Source: Prolixibacteraceae bacterium (GTDB lineage: Bacteria; Bacteroidota; Bacteroidia; Bacteroidales; Prolixibacteraceae). From it: a DNA stretch of 64,000 bases. The position numbers were made by a program, and so were the translations under genes. Position 1 is the stretch's first letter, and the number at the start of each line of letters is the position of its first letter. Below, piece by piece: positions 42,355 to 50,917 of this stretch. A model generated the notes under the pieces. It was not told where the DNA came from, did no database searches, and saw only the letters and a list, made by a program, of their open reading frames with translations. The stretch covers positions 186,001 to 250,000 of the forward strand of contig JAQUIJ010000008.1 of assembly GCA_028683385.1 (NCBI GenBank), given 5' to 3'.

Positions 42355-44046
42355 ATGAAAACCAGGATCTTTTTAATCGTCACATTTCTTCTATTAAATT
42401 GCCTTTATTCAAATAGTAAAGAAGTTTCTTCAGGAGATTCTAATTCTTTGTCAGGTTCAATAAATGTAGCCACTTCTTCAGAATTATACGACCTGACAAT
42501 GAAGTGGGCAAACGAATACAGCAGGTTGAATCCAAACCAGAAAATCAATGTGAGTAAAGCTTCAGAAAATAATGTTTCAGAAATGATTCGTTCTGGAGAA
42601 TTGGGGATTGTATCTGAAGAGTTCTTTCATAAATTAAACAATTCTTCAACTTGGAGTATGGTTGTCGGCCGGGACGTGATTGTACCGGTTATGAGCTCCA
42701 AAAATCCTCTACTGAACGAGATTTGTCTTAAAGGAATTACAACTAAAGAATTGTCTCAAATTATTTCAAACCCTGAAAATAGAAATTGGGGAGATCTCAT
42801 TGGTAGTGCCCAAAAGATTCCTGTCCATTTTTATACTACCAATGATCAATCAGCTGCGTCGGTATTGCGAAGTTTGAAGAACTTGCATCAATCAATTAGT
42901 AATGGGATTCAATCGTCAAGCACAGCCGAAATGATTCTGGCAATTCAAAACGATCCGAATGCAATTGGCTTTTTCAACCTGACACAAATTTCTGACCAAA
43001 ACAATAAAAACCTTCTGGAAGGATTGAGGTTCGTTCCGATTGATAAAAACGGGAATGGAAAGATTGATTATGTGGAAAACATATATACTAGCATTGAATC
43101 GTTTTCAAGAGGTGTGTGGATTGGAAAATACCCCAAAGTTTTAACATCCAATATTTATTCTGTTTCATCAACGAATCCAAATAATATTTCAGAGGTTGCA
43201 TTTCTGAAATGGGTACTCACTGATGGTCAGAGTTTCTTGAATGAAAATGGTTATAGCGATCTTGTATATAATGAAAGACTTGCCCAATTAGGAAAATTCG
43301 GTCAACCTGATTTTTATGCCACAGTTCCTATGGAACGTACAAGTTCATTAATGTCAGTATTACTATTAATCTTGGTTTTCATCGTAATAACAGGAGTTGT
43401 TGCTGAGCTGGTTTTCAGGGTATTTAGAAAAAGAAGTAAAGTCAGTCATAAAATAACATCAGTCTCAACAGGTGTCTTCAATGAAGAGTCAGTAGTTATT
43501 CCCAAAGGACTCTACTTCGGGAAAACTCACTCCTGGGCATTCATGAAAAAAAATGGGTTGGTGAAAATTGGGATTGATGATTTTCTGCAGCATGTCACCG
43601 GCAAGATAACTAGGGTTGAGTTAAAGCGCGCAGGAGAAACGGTTAAGAAAGGAGAACTCCTGATGTCGATCATTCGGAAAGGAAAACTTCTGAACATTTA
43701 TTCACCCATATCTGGAACAATTACTGAAGTCAATGAAAATCTGGAATCCAATTCTTCACTGCTAAATTCATCTCCATATTCTGAGGGATGGGTATATCTG
43801 ATTGAGCCATTGAATTGGGGACTTGAAATTCAGTATTTATTGATCGCTGAAAAATATAAAGAAGCATTAAAGGATGAATTTACCCGATTAAAAGACTTTT
43901 TCACAACATTGATAAAGGCCAATTCTCATGACTTTGCTTACGTTACAATGCAAGATGGCGGAGAACTTTCTGACCATCCGTTAGCCGAGCTTGAACCTGA
44001 AGTTTGGGATGATTTTCAGACAAAGTTTATTGATACTTCAAAATAA
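42355..44046 (+). CDS. Solute-binding domain / TM / GcvH-like fusion protein
   Basis: An unusual 563-residue fusion. After a signal segment (1-19), residues ~36-310 resemble PstS-type substrate-binding proteins (INVATSSELYDLTMKWANEY, AIGFFNLTQI, AFLKWVLTDGQSFLNENGY). One membrane helix at about 331-353 follows, then a cytoplasmic GcvH/lipoyl-like barrel at ~385-487 (THSWAFMKKNGLVKIGIDDF, YSPISGTITEVNENL, YSEGWVYLIEPLNW) and a ~70-residue C-terminal region with MQDGGELSDHPLAELEPEVW. The position matching the lipoyl Lys of GcvH is Gly443; Lys444 is next to it. The barrel and tail are paralogous to the gene at 46268. It is first in a probable sigma-54 operon. Confidence 0.8.
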   Translation: MKTRIFLIVTFLLLNCLYSNSKEVSSGDSNSLSGSINVATSSELYDLTMKWANEYSRLNPNQKINVSKASENNVSEMIRSGELGIVSEEFFHKLNNSSTWSMVVGRDVIVPVMSSKNPLLNEICLKGITTKELSQIISNPENRNWGDLIGSAQKIPVHFYTTNDQSAASVLRSLKNLHQSISNGIQSSSTAEMILAIQNDPNAIGFFNLTQISDQNNKNLLEGLRFVPIDKNGNGKIDYVENIYTSIESFSRGVWIGKYPKVLTSNIYSVSSTNPNNISEVAFLKWVLTDGQSFLNENGYSDLVYNERLAQLGKFGQPDFYATVPMERTSSLMSVLLLILVFIVITGVVAELVFRVFRKRSKVSHKITSVSTGVFNEESVVIPKGLYFGKTHSWAFMKKNGLVKIGIDDFLQHVTGKITRVELKRAGETVKKGELLMSIIRKGKLLNIYSPISGTITEVNENLESNSSLLNSSPYSEGWVYLIEPLNWGLEIQYLLIAEKYKEALKDEFTRLKDFFTTLIKANSHDFAYVTMQDGGELSDHPLAELEPEVWDDFQTKFIDTSK

Positions 44047-44094
44047 GGCTAAAAATTAATTCTAGGACTTAACTACCTAATAAATAATAAAGCT

Positions 44095-44952
44095 ATGAGT
44101 ATAAATCGAAGAGGCTTTTTTGGCCTGCTGGGTGCAACCGGTATTACACTTGCTATTGGTAAAAATACATTTGCATCGTCTAAGGATAAAAGCAATGTTG
44201 AATTTTCTGGAGTTTTGTATGATTCGACTCGTTGCGTGGGCTGTCGAACTTGCGAATATGAATGTGCAGCGGCACATGGACTTCCCGAACCTTTATCAGA
44301 AGTTGAACCAATTCGCAAGACAAATGAGACCTGCAATACCGTGGTAAATACATTTCAAACTACCAAAGGCGAGGTTTACATCAAGCGTCAGTGCATGCAT
44401 TGCAACGAACCTGCCTGCGATGCTGCTTGCCTGACACAAGCCATGCATAAAAATGAAACAGGACCTGTTACCTGGAATGGCGATAAATGTATGGGATGTC
44501 GCTATTGTATGGTTTCCTGTCCGTTTGATAGCCCCAAGTTTGAATTTCACAGTACAAATCCCAAAATTCAGAAATGTGATATGTGTTTTGATCGGCAAAA
44601 TGCTGGGGAAAAGCCAGTTTGTGTGACAAATTGCCCCAATGACGCGCTAATGTATGGTAAACGTCGTGATTTGATTAAAGAGGCACGCCGGAGAATCTAT
44701 GAAAACCCTGACTTATATACAGATCATATTTATGGTGAACATGAAGTAGGAGGTACCGGATGGCTTTACCTTTCTCCAGTTCCGTTTGAAGAACTTGGTA
44801 TGAATACGAACTTGCAACAATCATCATATCCCTCATTGACAAAAGGATTCCTGTATAGTGTTCCTTCAGTCGATTTATTACTGCCACCACTCTTGCTAGG
44901 CATATATACTGCAACCAAAAACAAACAACATAAAGAAGACGACAATGAATAA
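44095..44952 (+). CDS. Tat-type four-cluster ferredoxin subunit (HybA-like)
   Basis: A 285-residue iron-sulfur protein. A twin-arginine leader (INRRGFFGLLGATGITLAIG) points to export in folded form. Sixteen cysteines make four [4Fe-4S] sites: C47/50/53/57, C100/103/108/112, C132/135/138/142 and C161/164/176/180. A C-terminal hydrophobic segment (SVDLLLPPLLLGIYTA, about 259-275) anchors it, as in HybA of hydrogenase 2. Its stop overlaps the start of the HybB-like gene by 8 bases. In known complexes this subunit passes electrons between a catalytic subunit and the membrane partner; no catalytic subunit is encoded here. Confidence 0.92.
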   Translation: MSINRRGFFGLLGATGITLAIGKNTFASSKDKSNVEFSGVLYDSTRCVGCRTCEYECAAAHGLPEPLSEVEPIRKTNETCNTVVNTFQTTKGEVYIKRQCMHCNEPACDAACLTQAMHKNETGPVTWNGDKCMGCRYCMVSCPFDSPKFEFHSTNPKIQKCDMCFDRQNAGEKPVCVTNCPNDALMYGKRRDLIKEARRRIYENPDLYTDHIYGEHEVGGTGWLYLSPVPFEELGMNTNLQQSSYPSLTKGFLYSVPSVDLLLPPLLLGIYTATKNKQHKEDDNE

Positions 44953-46168
44953 TCGGGCCTACTCTTTAGAAAACGAAAAAGAACATAAATTCAGTTGGAA
45001 ATTTTTGTTTAGCGAATTAAAGCCGAAAGGTAAATGGCTTACCCCATTCAATATAATCTCGATTCCAATTATACTTTTAGGCATTTCCCTAATCGTAATA
45101 CGTTTTTGGAAAGGGTTGGGGTCTATAACTAACCTCACACAGGATGTTCCGTGGGGATTATGGATCGGGTTTGATGTAGTTACTGGTGTTGCATTTGCCG
45201 GGGGTGCATATGTGGTCACTTTTATGGTTTACGTCCTGAATATGAAAAAATATCATCCAATTGTAAGGGTTACTGTACTGAATGGCTTCCTGGCCTACGC
45301 GTTTTATACCGGTGCATTACTGCTCGATTTGGGTCGCCCGTGGCACGTAGTTAATCCTGTAATCGGAAATAGTTATGGAACCAGTTCTGTACTCTTTTTA
45401 GTTGCATGGCATTTTATACTTTACATGCTTGCCGAACTGATCGAGTTTTCGCCTGCTATTGCTGAATGGCTCGGGTCGCGGCACGCACAGCGAATTCTAT
45501 CAGGAATGACCATTGCCGCGGTTATCTTCGGTATTACCTTGTCAACCTTACATCAGTCCGGTTTAGGAGCGCTTTACCTGATGGCCAAAGAAAAAATTCA
45601 TCCTCTGTGGTATTCCGAATTTATACCTATGCTATTTTTGGTTTCGAGTATTTTTGCCGGGCTTTCAATGGTCATTTTTGAGGGATCAATCAGTCATAAA
45701 GTATTTTCCGACCAAATCAGTGAAAAGAATTATCATTCGCAAAATGGTATCATCCATGGACTCTCAAAAATATGTGCAGTTGCCATGTTTGCCTATTTTT
45801 GTTTACAAATTCTTGTTTTTCTTCATACCAAACGATGGGGTTTATTAAATACTCCAATGGGTTATTGGTTTTTGCTTGAAATGATAGGATTTGTGTTTAT
45901 TCCAATGGTTATGTTTTTTTACAGCTATCGTACAAGCAATATTTTCCTGATACGTTTTGCTGCAATTTTAACCATGATTGGAGTGGTACTGAATCGTTTG
46001 AATGTTACGGTGATTGGTTTCAGGTGGGATGCGGCAGTACACTATGTTCCGTCATGGATGGAAATTGTTGTAACTTTAGCCGTCATTTTTACTGAAATCT
46101 GGATATTCAGGTGGGTTATTCGTCGCATGCCGGTTCTCAGGGAATCACCCGCATGGGCCAAAGAATAA
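44945..46168 (+). CDS. HybB/NrfD-like integral membrane subunit
   Basis: A 407-residue protein with about ten membrane helices, of the NrfD/PsrC superfamily and closest in pattern to HybB: DVPWGLWIGFDVVTGVAFAGGAYV, TGALLLDLGRPWHVVNP, STLHQSGLGALYLMAKEKIHPLWYS, and the C-terminal NRLNVTVIGFRWD (quoted in short pieces). This family has no heme and exchanges electrons with menaquinone while moving protons. It overlaps the HybA-like gene by 8 bases and so forms with it a membrane electron-transfer pair. Direction of flow cannot be read from sequence. Confidence 0.92.
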   Translation: MNNRAYSLENEKEHKFSWKFLFSELKPKGKWLTPFNIISIPIILLGISLIVIRFWKGLGSITNLTQDVPWGLWIGFDVVTGVAFAGGAYVVTFMVYVLNMKKYHPIVRVTVLNGFLAYAFYTGALLLDLGRPWHVVNPVIGNSYGTSSVLFLVAWHFILYMLAELIEFSPAIAEWLGSRHAQRILSGMTIAAVIFGITLSTLHQSGLGALYLMAKEKIHPLWYSEFIPMLFLVSSIFAGLSMVIFEGSISHKVFSDQISEKNYHSQNGIIHGLSKICAVAMFAYFCLQILVFLHTKRWGLLNTPMGYWFLLEMIGFVFIPMVMFFYSYRTSNIFLIRFAAILTMIGVVLNRLNVTVIGFRWDAAVHYVPSWMEIVVTLAVIFTEIWIFRWVIRRMPVLRESPAWAKE

Positions 46169-46267
46169 AATTGATAAACCAACAGTTCTCAGAACTGGTT
46201 GAAATATAATAAAAGCAAATTAATCAGCTATCGCAACTATTTAAGCGATGGCGCAAAAATAATAGCA

Positions 46268-47038
46268 ATGGAAGGATTTACTTACAACAACATTTTCGAA
46301 ATGAAAGGGATTGAATATTTGGCGATCGTTGCATTTTTCGCTATTCTGATTCCATTCTGGATATTTTTAAATAAAGAGGTAAAAACGAAGAAGCATACTC
46401 AGAAATCGTTAGGAACACTAGTACCTAATTCGTTGCAAATTCCTCAAGGATTATTTTTTAGCAGATTTCATACCTGGACTCACCTTGAAAGATCTGGAGT
46501 TGCTAAAGTTGGACTCGACGATTTGTTGGTGCATATTACCGGCGAAGTTAAACTAAGCCGACTTTTGGATTCGGGTGAACGGATTAAAAAAGGAGATTTT
46601 CTAGGCGAAATAGTTCAGAATGACAAACGACTCAAAGTTTATTCACCTATTTCCGGAGAAATAATGGAAACAAATTCGTTGCTCACTGAAAATCCTGAAT
46701 TGATGAATGAAGATCCATACTTGAAAGGGTGGATATACAAAATTAAACCCACAAGTTGGGTGGCCGATACTCATTCATATTTTCTGGCCGAGGATGCCAG
46801 CCAATGGGCAAGACAAGAGTTGGCTAGATTCAAAGATTTTTTGAGCGAATCGATTGTGAAATATTCGCCAGATCCTTCATCTGTAGTTTTGCAAGATGGT
46901 GGCGAATTGCGTGATCAAGTGCTTTCAGAACTTTCAAACGAGATCTGGCAGGATTTCCAACAAGAATTTATGAGTAAAAAAGTATTATGCCGACGAAAAA
47001 ACTGTTTTCGGGAACCGGAGAAGTTGAAAAATGATTGA
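46268..47038 (+). CDS. Membrane-tethered GcvH-like protein
   Basis: A 256-residue protein: one membrane helix at about 16-34, a linker, a GcvH-like barrel at ~60-163 (HTWTHLERSGVAKVGLDDLL, RIKKGDFLGEIVQNDKRLKV, YSPISGEIMETNSLL, YLKGWIYKIKPTSW) and a C-terminal tail with LQDGGELRDQVLSELSNEIW. Barrel and tail are paralogous to the C-terminal half of the protein at 42355. The residue matching the GcvH lipoyl Lys is Asp119, with Lys120 beside it. I start at ATG 46268; a TTG frame from 46199 adds residues without character. It ends the putative operon, before a strong terminator. Confidence 0.82.
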   Translation: MEGFTYNNIFEMKGIEYLAIVAFFAILIPFWIFLNKEVKTKKHTQKSLGTLVPNSLQIPQGLFFSRFHTWTHLERSGVAKVGLDDLLVHITGEVKLSRLLDSGERIKKGDFLGEIVQNDKRLKVYSPISGEIMETNSLLTENPELMNEDPYLKGWIYKIKPTSWVADTHSYFLAEDASQWARQELARFKDFLSESIVKYSPDPSSVVLQDGGELRDQVLSELSNEIWQDFQQEFMSKKVLCRRKNCFREPEKLKND

Positions 47039-47096
47039 TTTTTCGATGAATTTGTCAATCTAAAAATTCTAAATGATTTATAATAAGTTGTTTGGT

Positions 47097-47133
47097 AAGA
47101 AAGCGATGAGAGAAATCATCGCTTTCTTAATTT
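47097..47133 (+). terminator. Strong Rho-independent terminator
   Basis: AAGAAAGCGATGA (47097-47109) pairs perfectly with TCATCGCTTTCTT (47116-47128), a 13-bp stem with loop GAGAAA, followed by AATTTTT. It closes the GcvH-like/HybAB-like operon and separates it from the two-component genes. Confidence 0.9.
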
Positions 47134-47270
47134 TTACTTCTGTGAATGAGTTTTATAGTCATTAAACATACAATTCACTGAAACAAAATCGAATAGTTGA
47201 GGCTGAATTTAAAATTTTGAGACTAAATTAGCATTCAGTAAAATGGCTTAAGAATTTAATCCTATTTTTC

Positions 47271-48944
47271 ATGAATTGGTTTAAAAGAGTAGCAAAAAAG
47301 AATATTGCAGGGAGTCCAATAATTAGTCATTATGTGAAATTTCGCTCTTCAATATATGGGAGAGTTGTTTTTATAATTGCTATTTTATCTGTTTTCCTTT
47401 TTGTATCATTCAACATTATTTTTCAGTCGGTTAACGAACAATATCTGAATACAATTATTCGTCAGAGCGGTAATAATATTGGCTCAATTGTAGAAGGAGC
47501 GTTGTATCATTCGATGCGTCAAAACGATAAAGGAGCCCTTCAGAACACCCTTGATATTATTAATACGCTGCCAGGAATCGATGAGGTAAATATGTACGAT
47601 AGTAACGATAGTCTGGTTTACTCCTCGTTTGCTGAGGATACGGACAAGAGTCATAGCGATCCGAATTGTATAAGTTGTCACACAAATATCCGGTCATTGT
47701 TTCCAGGCTTAGAGAAGTCGTATAAAATTATCGATATAAACACGGATTGTTTGATGAATAAAAACGATAATGGTAGCCGGCATTTACTCATTCGCTCGCC
47801 AATTCTGAACGAAAGATCGTGTTATGTCAGCTCTTGTCATTTTCATCAGGAGTCCGATACTCTTTTGGGTTCGCTCGTCATCAAAATCCCACTTGAAGCA
47901 CAGGACCAGGCCATTCAAAAATCATCAACCGAGTTTTTCTTTTTGGCTATTTTGGCAACCATGCTGCTTGCTTCATTTTTGTTACTCTTCACCCGTAAGA
48001 AAATTAAGAATCCGTTGAATGAATTGGTTAAGGTTAGCGTTGCAGTAGCCAGTGGCGATAAAAGTACCCGCCTTGAAATAAAACCTAACCAACTGGACGA
48101 TATGCGGGTGGTTTCCGAAGCATTTAACGACATGTTGGATAATTTACAAACTGCAACTGTTGAGTTGGAAAACTGGTCGCAGCAATTGGAATATAAAGTT
48201 CAGAAAAAGTCGGAGGAACTGGGTGCCGCTCAGAATGAACTGATGCACGTTGAACGATTGGCTTCTTTGGGAAAATTATCATCTTCTGTAGCGCACGAAA
48301 TCAATAATCCTTTATCCGGAATTTTGATTTACACCAAATTGCTTTTGAAACAGGTAGGCAATCCGGAACTGTATGCCTCCAAACGAGAGTCGATGCTCAA
48401 ACATTTACGATTGATTGAATCGGAAACAAAGCGTTGCGGCGACATTGTAAAAGGATTGCTTGATTTTTCGAGGAAAGATCAGAATGACTTTGAACCTAAA
48501 CATTTACATGAAATATTGAAGGAAACTTATGAGTTAATGACTCACCCGATCAAAATTGCTGACATCAAATTTGAATACGATTTTGCAGCCACTTCAGACC
48601 TGATTTATTGTAATCCAAACCAGATTAAACAGGCCTGTATTGCGATTCTGGTAAATGCTTCTGAAGCGATTAAGGAAAACGGTGAAATCACGATCAGGAC
48701 CAAAAATTTGGATGAGGAAACCATTTGTATTGATATTTCAGACAATGGATCGGGTATTGCGGAAGAAGACATTCCCCATATTTTCGAGCCATTTTTCTCG
48801 ACAAAACAAGTAGTCAGCGGCATTGGATTAGGTCTTGCGATTGTTCATGGCATTATTCAAAACCATAAAGGTAAAATTCAGGTAAATTCCGAGTTGGGCC
48901 GGGGAACAACTATTTCAGTAAATTTACCATTGATAAAAAGTTAA
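47271..48944 (+). CDS. Histidine kinase with heme-c-type motif in its sensor domain
   Basis: A 557-residue membrane kinase. TM1 lies at about 33-51 and TM2 at 221-241, enclosing a periplasmic domain of ~170 residues. That domain holds CISCH at 133-137, an exact CxxCH heme-c attachment motif, and CYVSSCH at 184-190, a CX4CH variant. HAMP follows (about 242-295), then HisKA with phospho-acceptor H342 in [12 protein letters not shown] and a HATPase domain ([21 protein letters not shown]). It is followed 12 bases later by the NtrC-type regulator, its evident partner. The heme motif suggests redox or gas sensing; covalent heme is inferred, not shown. Confidence 0.93.
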   Translation: MNWFKRVAKKNIAGSPIISHYVKFRSSIYGRVVFIIAILSVFLFVSFNIIFQSVNEQYLNTIIRQSGNNIGSIVEGALYHSMRQNDKGALQNTLDIINTLPGIDEVNMYDSNDSLVYSSFAEDTDKSHSDPNCISCHTNIRSLFPGLEKSYKIIDINTDCLMNKNDNGSRHLLIRSPILNERSCYVSSCHFHQESDTLLGSLVIKIPLEAQDQAIQKSSTEFFFLAILATMLLASFLLLFTRKKIKNPLNELVKVSVAVASGDKSTRLEIKPNQLDDMRVVSEAFNDMLDNLQTATVELENWSQQLEYKVQKKSEELGAAQNELMHVERLASLGKLSSSVAHEINNPLSGILIYTKLLLKQVGNPELYASKRESMLKHLRLIESETKRCGDIVKGLLDFSRKDQNDFEPKHLHEILKETYELMTHPIKIADIKFEYDFAATSDLIYCNPNQIKQACIAILVNASEAIKENGEITIRTKNLDEETICIDISDNGSGIAEEDIPHIFEPFFSTKQVVSGIGLGLAIVHGIIQNHKGKIQVNSELGRGTTISVNLPLIKS

Positions 48945-48956
48945 GGAGGTTGAAGA

Positions 48957-50300
48957 ATGGCAAAAAAGATTTCGATATTGATCGTTGATGATGAAGAATC
49001 AGTGAGAGATTCCTTATACAATTGGTTTCTGGAAGATGGATTTCGCGTTGAATGTGCTGAAAACGCCAAAAGAGCGCTGACAATTCTCGAATCTGACCAG
49101 TTTGACATCATTCTTGCAGACATTAAAATGCCAGGAATGGACGGTCTTGAAATGCTCCGGAGAATTAAATCAATTAAACCTGATTCAATTGTCATTGTTA
49201 TGACAGCCTTCGCAACTGTAGATACAGCCGTAAAGGCACTCAAAGATGGCGCTTATGATTATGTAACGAAACCTTTTGACCCTGATGATTTGACCCATTT
49301 GATTCGAAACGCCACCAAACAAATCGCTCTGGTTGAAGAAAATGAAACCTTAAAGCAAAAGGTAACTTCACTCGAAAATGTGGAAGATCTGATCGGAAAG
49401 AGTGAGGCCATGAAAAACGTATTGAAGCAAGTTGAGAGTGTGGCTCAAACCAATTCTTCTGTTATTATTACCGGCGAAAGTGGTACTGGGAAGGAGCTTA
49501 TTGCCCGTGCTATTCATGCCAATTCTCCACGTAAATTTTTCCCTTTTGTGAGTGTTCATTGTGGCGCATTAACCGAAAGTTTACTCGAAAGTGAATTGTT
49601 CGGTCACGAAAAGGGAGCGTTTACTGGCGCCATGTACAATCGCAAAGGTCGGTTCGAGATGGCCGACAGTGGTTCCATATTTTTAGACGAAATAGCAACG
49701 ATTTCAACAAAAATGCAGGTTGAATTGCTTCGGGTTCTGGAATCAAAAACATTTATGCGTGTCGGTGGAAATAAGGAAATTAGTTCCGATTTCAGGGTCA
49801 TTTGTGCTACCAACAAAGATTTGAAAAGCATGGTTGAAAAGGGAACTTTCCGTGAAGATCTTTTTTACCGTTTAAATGTAGTAAACATCCAAATTCCGCC
49901 TTTGCGCGATCGCAAAGATGATATCCCATTATTGGTCAATTACTTTATAAACAAGTATTGTACATCAATGAATAAACCTCCTGCATCAATCGACCAGGCA
50001 GCGTTAAATCGAATTCAGGAGTTTAATTTCCCTGGAAATATCCGCGAACTTGAAAACATGATCGAACGAGCCATTGTTGTCGGAAATGGGAAAAAAATAA
50101 CGTTGAAAGATCTTCCGTTGAATAAGACTTTTGTAAGTAATTCAGCCGAAAGTCTCGACGATTTTGAGCGGGCATTTATACTTCAGATTCTTACTAAATA
50201 CGATTGGAATATTTCGCGTACTGCCCGGGCACTGAAAGTTGACCGTGTAACTCTTTACAACAAAATCAAGAAATACGATTTAAAATTGGCAGATCAATAA
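48957..50300 (+). CDS. NtrC family sigma-54-dependent response regulator
   Basis: A 447-residue three-domain activator. Receiver: DDEES acidic pair D11-D12, phospho-acceptor D55, T83 and K105. AAA+ domain: Walker A GESGTGKE (173-180), the sigma-54 contact loop GAFTGA (220-225), Walker B SIFLDEIA. C-terminal Fis-type helix-turn-helix: NISRTARALKVDRVTLYNKI. A strong Shine-Dalgarno (AAGGAGGT, 48943-48950) overlaps the kinase stop, so kinase and regulator are tightly coupled. Its most likely target is the candidate -24/-12 promoter at 42305. Confidence 0.95.
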   Translation: MAKKISILIVDDEESVRDSLYNWFLEDGFRVECAENAKRALTILESDQFDIILADIKMPGMDGLEMLRRIKSIKPDSIVIVMTAFATVDTAVKALKDGAYDYVTKPFDPDDLTHLIRNATKQIALVEENETLKQKVTSLENVEDLIGKSEAMKNVLKQVESVAQTNSSVIITGESGTGKELIARAIHANSPRKFFPFVSVHCGALTESLLESELFGHEKGAFTGAMYNRKGRFEMADSGSIFLDEIATISTKMQVELLRVLESKTFMRVGGNKEISSDFRVICATNKDLKSMVEKGTFREDLFYRLNVVNIQIPPLRDRKDDIPLLVNYFINKYCTSMNKPPASIDQAALNRIQEFNFPGNIRELENMIERAIVVGNGKKITLKDLPLNKTFVSNSAESLDDFERAFILQILTKYDWNISRTARALKVDRVTLYNKIKKYDLKLADQ

Positions 50301-50309
50301 AGTTGCCAA

Positions 50310-50840
50310 ATGAAACTGCAAACCATTACTTTAGTTTCGTTCGGTTTCTTCGAAAAAGACATTTTAGAGAAGACTGCTGAAGCTGTGATTGAGGAGTATC
50401 ACAGCTCTGTCGTTATTAAAGATGGGCATTTGGATTTAAGTGAATATTACGATGCACCCCGTAGACAATATGATGCGAATACATTACTGAAGCAGGTTCA
50501 TTCCATGTCGTTTCCTGAATCGGATAAGAACCTAGGGATATTTAATGTTGATCTTTTTATTCCGATTTTGACCTTTATATTTGGACAAGCTTTTTTGGGC
50601 GGGCAAACTGGTATCGCTTCACTTTACAGGCTTAGTAATGAGCGGTATGGTATGGTTCATGACGAACAATTGATGCTTGAACGGTTCAAAAAAGAGGTTA
50701 TACACGAACTTGGCCATATGTTTGGTTTAATTCACTGTTTAAGTCCGACATGTGTTATGCGTTCGAGTACTTATGTTGAAGACATTGATCAGAAGAGCGT
50801 GCATCTCTGCCGCGATTGCAAGTCTAAATTGGACATTTGA
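50310..50840 (+). CDS. Archaemetzincin-like zinc metalloprotease
   Basis: A 176-residue protein with the full archaemetzincin signature: HELGHMFGLIHC at 132-143 (HExxHxxGxxH/C-type metzincin helix), then x4-C-V-M at 148-150 and CRDC at 167-170, which in known members bind a second zinc. No signal peptide, so cytoplasmic. It starts 9 bases after the regulator gene and is probably co-transcribed with the kinase-regulator pair. Substrates of bacterial archaemetzincins are unknown; the linkage to a sigma-54 redox circuit is a possible lead. Confidence 0.92.
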   Translation: MKLQTITLVSFGFFEKDILEKTAEAVIEEYHSSVVIKDGHLDLSEYYDAPRRQYDANTLLKQVHSMSFPESDKNLGIFNVDLFIPILTFIFGQAFLGGQTGIASLYRLSNERYGMVHDEQLMLERFKKEVIHELGHMFGLIHCLSPTCVMRSSTYVEDIDQKSVHLCRDCKSKLDI

Positions 50841-50917
50841 ATTGCAAATCTGATGAATTTTAAAAGGAACATACTTAAATCTTAAAATTATTGCGGTGCA
50901 TAGGAAGCTTCCATTAT

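Noticed and set aside
44095-46168. HybA/HybB-like pair as part of a hydrogenase-2 operon
   Set aside because: No NiFe large or small subunit and no maturation genes lie anywhere in the window; flanking genes encode GcvH-like proteins. The pair is similar only at the electron-transfer level.
46199-46267. TTG-started extension of the GcvH-like gene
   Set aside because: Adds 23 residues of no character before the ATG that immediately precedes the membrane helix.
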